Under the pieces are notes generated by a model. It saw only the letters and a program-made list of their open reading frames with translations, made no database searches and was not told where the DNA came from. From Sporocytophaga sp. (GTDB taxonomy: Bacteria > Bacteroidota > Bacteroidia > Cytophagales > Cytophagaceae): 64,000 bases of DNA. Both the position numbers and the translations under genes were made by a program. This document shows, piece by piece, positions 58,911 to 64,000 of the stretch (the first letter of the stretch is position 1; every line of letters begins with the position of its first letter). The DNA lies in the NCBI RefSeq assembly GCF_017745095.1, contig NZ_JAGHZZ010000006.1, positions 1 to 64,000 of the forward strand. The letters are read 5' to 3'.

Positions 58911-59501
58911 TTAATTAACTATGTATTTCTTAATTTTCTTGTCCCCGATCCAAACAAGCTCATTGGTTTCAAGATCAGCCAGTTCAAGATTGATCTGATA
59001 AAACACTACTTTTCTCTTACCTTCAGAGTCCACAATTGAATTAATCGTACCGAATACCATATAATCAGCACCAAGCTCTCTACCCCATTTTTTCTGAGTC
59101 TCAGGAGATGCAAATTGTTGTTGATCTGCTCTTTCCTCTCTTAACTTTTCTCTGAATTCAGCATTTTGAACAACTCTTATAGTACCTGTATTGATACATT
59201 CTCTTTCAAGGTCTTTAATGAAAGTAAGAGCATCAATATGTTCATGGCTTTTATTGCTGATTACACCCACTATAATAGTTGGCTTTTTATTATTTCTTGC
59301 CATGAAGTCATTTCTCCATGGTCTGTTAATCATATCCTTAGCCATTTCTTCAGCTACCAGCCTTGAATCTACATCATTCCAGCGGCCACTTAGATCGATC
59401 TGTTGATCAGGACTTACCCTTGTAACCGTCTTTTTAGTACATGAACCGGCAAGGATCAATACTGTAAGAAGGCTGAAAATAACTTTAAAGGAAATTCTCA
59501 T
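58911..59501 (-). CDS. LpoB-like penicillin-binding protein activator
   Basis: DLSGRWNDVDSRLVAEEMAKDMINRPW...PTIIVGVISNKSHEHID...KWGRELGADYMVFGTINSI. Confidence 0.88.
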   Translation of the reverse strand: MRISFKVIFSLLTVLILAGSCTKKTVTRVSPDQQIDLSGRWNDVDSRLVAEEMAKDMINRPWRNDFMARNNKKPTIIVGVISNKSHEHIDALTFIKDLERECINTGTIRVVQNAEFREKLREERADQQQFASPETQKKWGRELGADYMVFGTINSIVDSEGKRKVVFYQINLELADLETNELVWIGDKKIKKYIVN

Positions 59502-59527
59502 TGTATGCATTGTTTATTCTTGTATGT

Positions 59528-61963
59528 TTAAAATTTCGCTATCAGGCGGACATTCAAAAACCTTGCCGATAAAGCATTCGGAACAGCAAATTGATGATTT
59601 TGAAAATCACTAACCCAGTAATAACTGATTGTATTATTTACCCCAAATAGATTAAGTACTTCGAAGCTTAACCAAAGTGATTCAAAGAGAGACTTTTTCA
59701 ATACTTCTTTATCCTGCATAGTTAATAATTTTGAAAAACCTATGTCTACTCTTCTGTATGACGGAGTAGTTGCCGTGGCTCTTAAGTTTTTATTTTCAGG
59801 AGGGCCGAATGGTAATCCTGAGCCATACACCAGATTCAAATACATTTTTATTGTAGGGTTATTAGGCAAGTGGTCTTGAAAGAAAATCGCAGCTGTTACC
59901 CTTTGATCTGTAGGCCTTCTTATATACCCGCGATTGTCTCCCTGAACATCTTCCATTGTTTTTAATAAACTGAGACTGAACCAAGACTGTTCTCCTCTAA
60001 CAAATTCCCCGCTGACTCTGAAGTCTATTCCTGCAGCATACGCATTTGCAAGGTTCTGACCATAATATCTCAATCTGACATTATCAACATCGTAAGGCAC
60101 AACGTTTGTCAGGTATTTATAATAAATTTCTGATATAAATTTAAACTCTCTTCCCCATGACATGAACTTCAGATCACTTCCTGCAATAAAATGATAGGAG
60201 GTCTGCGCTTTAAGTTTAGTATTGACCTCTCCATCAAAATTCCTCAGTTCTCTGTAGAATGGAGGTTGTTGATATACACCGGCAGCCGCTCTGAGCATTA
60301 AGTTGGGTTTTGAGGCAGGTATCCAGCCATACTGAAGACGAGGACTTACAAGCAGTTGCTTATTTAATGTCCAATAATTCAACCTTACTCCATAAGTTAA
60401 AATATGAGTTGAGTCAGGCGTATAAGTATCCTGAATATAGCCTTGATTTCTCCATGAACTCAAATCAACTGAAGTGTTTATATATCTCGTCAGGGTTACA
60501 TAAGAAGCAGAATCAATAAAAGAATATTCACTTAACCGGTCATCAATAATCTCTTTAGTAAGAGTATATCCATATTCAACCTTATTCTTTGAATTCAGAT
60601 TATAGTAACCTCGGTGAGTAAAGTTAAAAATTGAAGCCCTCAGGTTATTTCTCCCATGCTCAAAGCTTGTTCCAATGCCTCGTATAATAAGTGGTGCATT
60701 AAGTGTAGGGAAAATACCAGAGCTAGGATCTGTTTCTATTTCATATAATTTATAACCAGCCTCTACATCAAACCCTTCGCTTTCTATTGTTCTGACTCCT
60801 GATGCTATAAATTCTGTTTTAAATCGTTTGGTAAACTGGTGTGCGAAAACAAGTCCGCTTTGAAAAGTCTCATACTCCATGATTTCCTTGCCATCAAAAT
60901 CAACAGTCAGATTCATCACCTGATAAAGCGTTCCAAATTGCACCTTACTCTTGGATGGAAACACTTGATATTTGTTTTTTGAATAGCTTAATAAAAGTCC
61001 CAAAGTAGTCCGTTTTCCATACTCTGCAGCCTTACTTTTCTTAGTTAAATCAAGAGAAATAAAAGATTGGATATCATAAAATTTTGGTTTGTATTGACCT
61101 TTAACAGGGAGTGTTTTAAGAAGGTATTGCGATGACTTCTGCCTGGCACCAATAGAAATAGATAACCTCTTATTAAATGCTGAGTTTTCGAGATATAAAG
61201 CGTTGTTCAACAAACCCGCTGTAATAGTTCCCCTCAGGTTTTTAGGCTCTCTGTATTTTACCGCTAACATTGATGACAGCTTATCCCCATATCTGGGCTG
61301 CCATCCACCTGCAGAAAATTCTATGTCAGCGACCATATCCGGATTAATAAAACTTAATCCTTCCTGCTGACCACTCCTTACAAGGAAAGGTCTGTATATC
61401 TCTATTCCGTTAACATATACCAGATTTTCCTCAAAATTCCCCCCACGCACACCATATTGAGAAGTAAGCTCACTGTTAGAAACAACGCCCAGCCCCACTG
61501 TGGACAGGATTTTATTAAAATCACCAAATGCAGATGGAAGATATTTTGGAATTTTAGGATCTATTTTGATTGTACTAACCTGCCCTCCGGATTCCTCTCT
61601 AAATTTCCCTTTAACCTCAACTTGTTTGAGCATCTGAATATCAGGTTTCAGCTGTACAGCAATAGTGCCGGCATTCCTTTCGGAAGGATTTATTTGTTTT
61701 ACAAAATTTTCATAACCAAGAAAGGATATGACGATTGTATAAACAGAGTCATCTTGTATATTGAATGCAAATCTCCCTTCTGAATCAGAATGAAAGTGAA
61801 ATACAGGTTTCCATTGCTGGTCGTATAATACAACATCAGCATTAGGAACAACTTTTCCCTGCTCATTTACAATTTGTCCTGAAACGATCTCTTTGTCCTG
61901 ACCAAGAGCCACCAAAGAGGATATAACCAGCAAAAAAATAAAATAAAAAATCCTTTTACCCAT
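59528..61963 (-). CDS. TonB-dependent receptor with carboxypeptidase-like regulatory domain
   Basis: VSGQIVNEQGKVVPNADVVLYD...; TSQYGVRGGNFEENLVYVNGIEIYRP. Confidence 0.93.
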   Translation of the reverse strand: MGKRIFYFIFLLVISSLVALGQDKEIVSGQIVNEQGKVVPNADVVLYDQQWKPVFHFHSDSEGRFAFNIQDDSVYTIVISFLGYENFVKQINPSERNAGTIAVQLKPDIQMLKQVEVKGKFREESGGQVSTIKIDPKIPKYLPSAFGDFNKILSTVGLGVVSNSELTSQYGVRGGNFEENLVYVNGIEIYRPFLVRSGQQEGLSFINPDMVADIEFSAGGWQPRYGDKLSSMLAVKYREPKNLRGTITAGLLNNALYLENSAFNKRLSISIGARQKSSQYLLKTLPVKGQYKPKFYDIQSFISLDLTKKSKAAEYGKRTTLGLLLSYSKNKYQVFPSKSKVQFGTLYQVMNLTVDFDGKEIMEYETFQSGLVFAHQFTKRFKTEFIASGVRTIESEGFDVEAGYKLYEIETDPSSGIFPTLNAPLIIRGIGTSFEHGRNNLRASIFNFTHRGYYNLNSKNKVEYGYTLTKEIIDDRLSEYSFIDSASYVTLTRYINTSVDLSSWRNQGYIQDTYTPDSTHILTYGVRLNYWTLNKQLLVSPRLQYGWIPASKPNLMLRAAAGVYQQPPFYRELRNFDGEVNTKLKAQTSYHFIAGSDLKFMSWGREFKFISEIYYKYLTNVVPYDVDNVRLRYYGQNLANAYAAGIDFRVSGEFVRGEQSWFSLSLLKTMEDVQGDNRGYIRRPTDQRVTAAIFFQDHLPNNPTIKMYLNLVYGSGLPFGPPENKNLRATATTPSYRRVDIGFSKLLTMQDKEVLKKSLFESLWLSFEVLNLFGVNNTISYYWVSDFQNHQFAVPNALSARFLNVRLIAKF

Positions 61964-61994
61964 CTCAATTCTAAACGACGGTTTCAGGAAAATA

Positions 61995-62648
61995 TTATCC
62001 TAAAGATTTAAGAGATGATATTGTAGCCTGTGGATCCTTAGAGTTAAATACAAAGCTTCCTGCAACCAGTACATTAGCTCCAGTATCCAGTAATTGCTTT
62101 GCATTTTTATCAGAAACACCACCATCGATTTCTATCAGGAAATTGGCTTTAGCTTCTGCTCTCATCTTATCCAGCTGTTTGATCTTTTCAAAGGTTCTGG
62201 TAATGAACTGTTGTCCTCCAAACCCGGGATTTACAGACATTATACAAACCAGATCAATGTCATTCAGTACGTTTTCCAAAACATTTACAGGAGTATGCGG
62301 ATTAATAGCCACACCAGCTTTACATCCTGCAGCATGAATCTGCTGAATAACTCTGTGAAGATGAGTGCAAGCTTCTGCATGAACACTGATATAAGCTGCT
62401 CCAGCATCTTTAAAAGCTTCAATATATTTCTCCGGTTGTACAATCATTAAATGCACATCGAGAGGTTTCTTAGCATGCTTATTGATGGCTGCACATACTG
62501 GCAAACCAAAAGAAATATTAGGAACAAAAACACCATCCATTATATCAACGTGGAACCAGTCAGCCTGGCTTTCATTAATCATGGTAACATCTCTTTGCAG
62601 GTTTGCAAAATCAGCAGAAAGAACTGAAGGGGCTATAATCGGTTTCAT
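61995..62648 (-). CDS. rpe: Ribulose-phosphate 3-epimerase
   Basis: APSVLSADFANLQRDV, WFHVDIMDGVFVPNISFG, SVNPGFGGQQFI, EIDGGV. Confidence 0.97.
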   Translation of the reverse strand: MKPIIAPSVLSADFANLQRDVTMINESQADWFHVDIMDGVFVPNISFGLPVCAAINKHAKKPLDVHLMIVQPEKYIEAFKDAGAAYISVHAEACTHLHRVIQQIHAAGCKAGVAINPHTPVNVLENVLNDIDLVCIMSVNPGFGGQQFITRTFEKIKQLDKMRAEAKANFLIEIDGGVSDKNAKQLLDTGANVLVAGSFVFNSKDPQATISSLKSLG

Positions 62649-62701
62649 ATGACCACAAATATAAATAAAATGAAAGGATGTTAACTTAAAGAAAAACGTA
62701 T

Positions 62702-64000
62702 TTATTGAAGGATAATTCTTATTACCTGATTTGCACTAATACTATTTAGCACTAGGATATATACACCTCTCTGAATGTCACCGGGAAATGTTATCTGATT
62801 TATTTTTTCTGCCTTTGATAAAGTTTTGGCAAATATTTTTTTACCTGTTAAATCAAATAATTCAGCCTGCACATCATTGCTGACTAAATCATTTTCAATA
62901 ATGAGTTTTACTTCTCCAGGAATAGATACCGGATTTGGGAAAAGTCCGGCAATCACTGTATCTGCGCTTGAAAAGGCTATGGCTTTTTCAAAGTTAGGAA
63001 TTCCAAATCCGTATTGAAAATCAGGGTTCTCTGCTTTTGAGGCTGTTTTTTTCAAAGCATCTGTAATTTCTTTATTAGAAAGGTCAGGTCTGGCCTGCCA
63101 AAGACATGCAACCAGTCCTGCCACTAGAGGACAAGAAAATGAAGTGCCATTGGTAGTTGAAAATGAATTATCCGGATTCCCCGCATATACTCCTGCCCCC
63201 ATTGCTGTCAGGTCTGGTTTTATTCTGCCATCTGCCGAAGGGCCAACCGAACTGAAGCTAGCATAATTTTTTGTTGAATTGACAGCTCCTATAGTAAGAA
63301 CTGAAGGTCCGTCAGCTGGCGCTGATACATATTTCCATGATTTGTTTCCTTCATTGCCTGCGCTGTTCACCACAATCATTCCCTTTGCAAAGGCCGTCTC
63401 AGCAGCCTTTGTCACCACAGTGGACTTCCCATCCATATCTGCATAGGTGTGATCCTGCGCCGGAAAATCAAATGTATTATATCCTAATGAGCTTGAAATG
63501 ATATCAGCACCTGCACTGTCGGCATATTCTGCTGCCAAGAGCCAGTTATACTCTTCCAGAATCGTTTCTGAAAAATCGTTTTCTGTTCTCAACAATAAAA
63601 AAGAAGCATTATAAGCGGGACCTACAATTTTACCCTCTTCAAAACCTGCAAGCACCGATAATACATTCACTCCATGATTTCCATCATCATATACATTCTC
63701 TTCTCCCGAAACAAAATCATATGTGCCTATAATTTTTTCACCCTGAAATAAATGATTGAAAAATGTAAGTGTATTGGCATTTAAAAAACCATTATCCAAA
63801 ACTGCTATAAGCTTACCTGCTCCTGAATACCCTGCAGCATGTATAGCAGGAACTCCAATCATAGCGTTTTGAGTCAGTGAAGGGCCATAGTCAATAGAAG
63901 AAGATGAAGATTGTTGATGAACCGAGGATGAAACAGAAGAAAGCCTTAATGGATTAGAAACTTCTTCAGCTGGTTGAAGATACTCTACTGATTTAACAAA
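62702..64000 (-). CDS. S8 family serine peptidase with T9SS C-terminal domain, truncated by window edge
   Basis: IAVLDNGF, DDGNHGVNVLSVLAG, NGTSFSCPLVAGLVA; C-terminal GLFPNPVSIPGEVKL...GVYILVL; reading frame continues upstream of the listed ATG to 64000. Confidence 0.9.
   Translation of the reverse strand, partial: FVKSVEYLQPAEEVSNPLRLSSVSSSVHQQSSSSSIDYGPSLTQNAMIGVPAIHAAGYSGAGKLIAVLDNGFLNANTLTFFNHLFQGEKIIGTYDFVSGEENVYDDGNHGVNVLSVLAGFEEGKIVGPAYNASFLLLRTENDFSETILEEYNWLLAAEYADSAGADIISSSLGYNTFDFPAQDHTYADMDGKSTVVTKAAETAFAKGMIVVNSAGNEGNKSWKYVSAPADGPSVLTIGAVNSTKNYASFSSVGPSADGRIKPDLTAMGAGVYAGNPDNSFSTTNGTSFSCPLVAGLVACLWQARPDLSNKEITDALKKTASKAENPDFQYGFGIPNFEKAIAFSSADTVIAGLFPNPVSIPGEVKLIIENDLVSNDVQAELFDLTGKKIFAKTLSKAEKINQITFPGDIQRGVYILVLNSISANQVIRIILQ

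Overview
This 64 kb window comes from an AT-rich Bacteroidota genome, probably Cytophagales-like. It carries several T9SS-type secreted proteins and TonB-dependent receptors, and no rRNA, tRNA or CRISPR array was recognised. Most of 23-64 kb is ordinary chromosome: RND efflux operon, citrate synthase, TyrA-like dehydrogenase, Tex, TopA, sirtuin, MenC, Rpe, LpoB/COG3014 and a TonB receptor. The 0-23 kb part is accessory-like. It has a RAYT (REP-associated transposase) gene bracketed by ~35-bp inverted repeats that each contain a hairpin, plus a second REP-like palindrome family placed exactly at the edges of orphan genes. It also has a ~250-bp array of 21-bp palindromic tandem repeats next to a dispersed leader repeat, a decaying tandem paralogue cassette, a dispersed ~85-bp element in two divergent promoter regions, a five-repeat BTRD1-like/beta-lactamase-type secreted protein, a collagen-like protein and a HipA-like kinase/DUF3037 pair. 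Further candidates are a group of small secreted polycationic proteins (44.7-57.4 kb), a carotenoid oxygenase/cyclase/RidA operon (50.1-52.7 kb) and a membrane PAS protein that stops where a histidine kinase would begin. Family names come from reading the supplied translations; no database search was possible.
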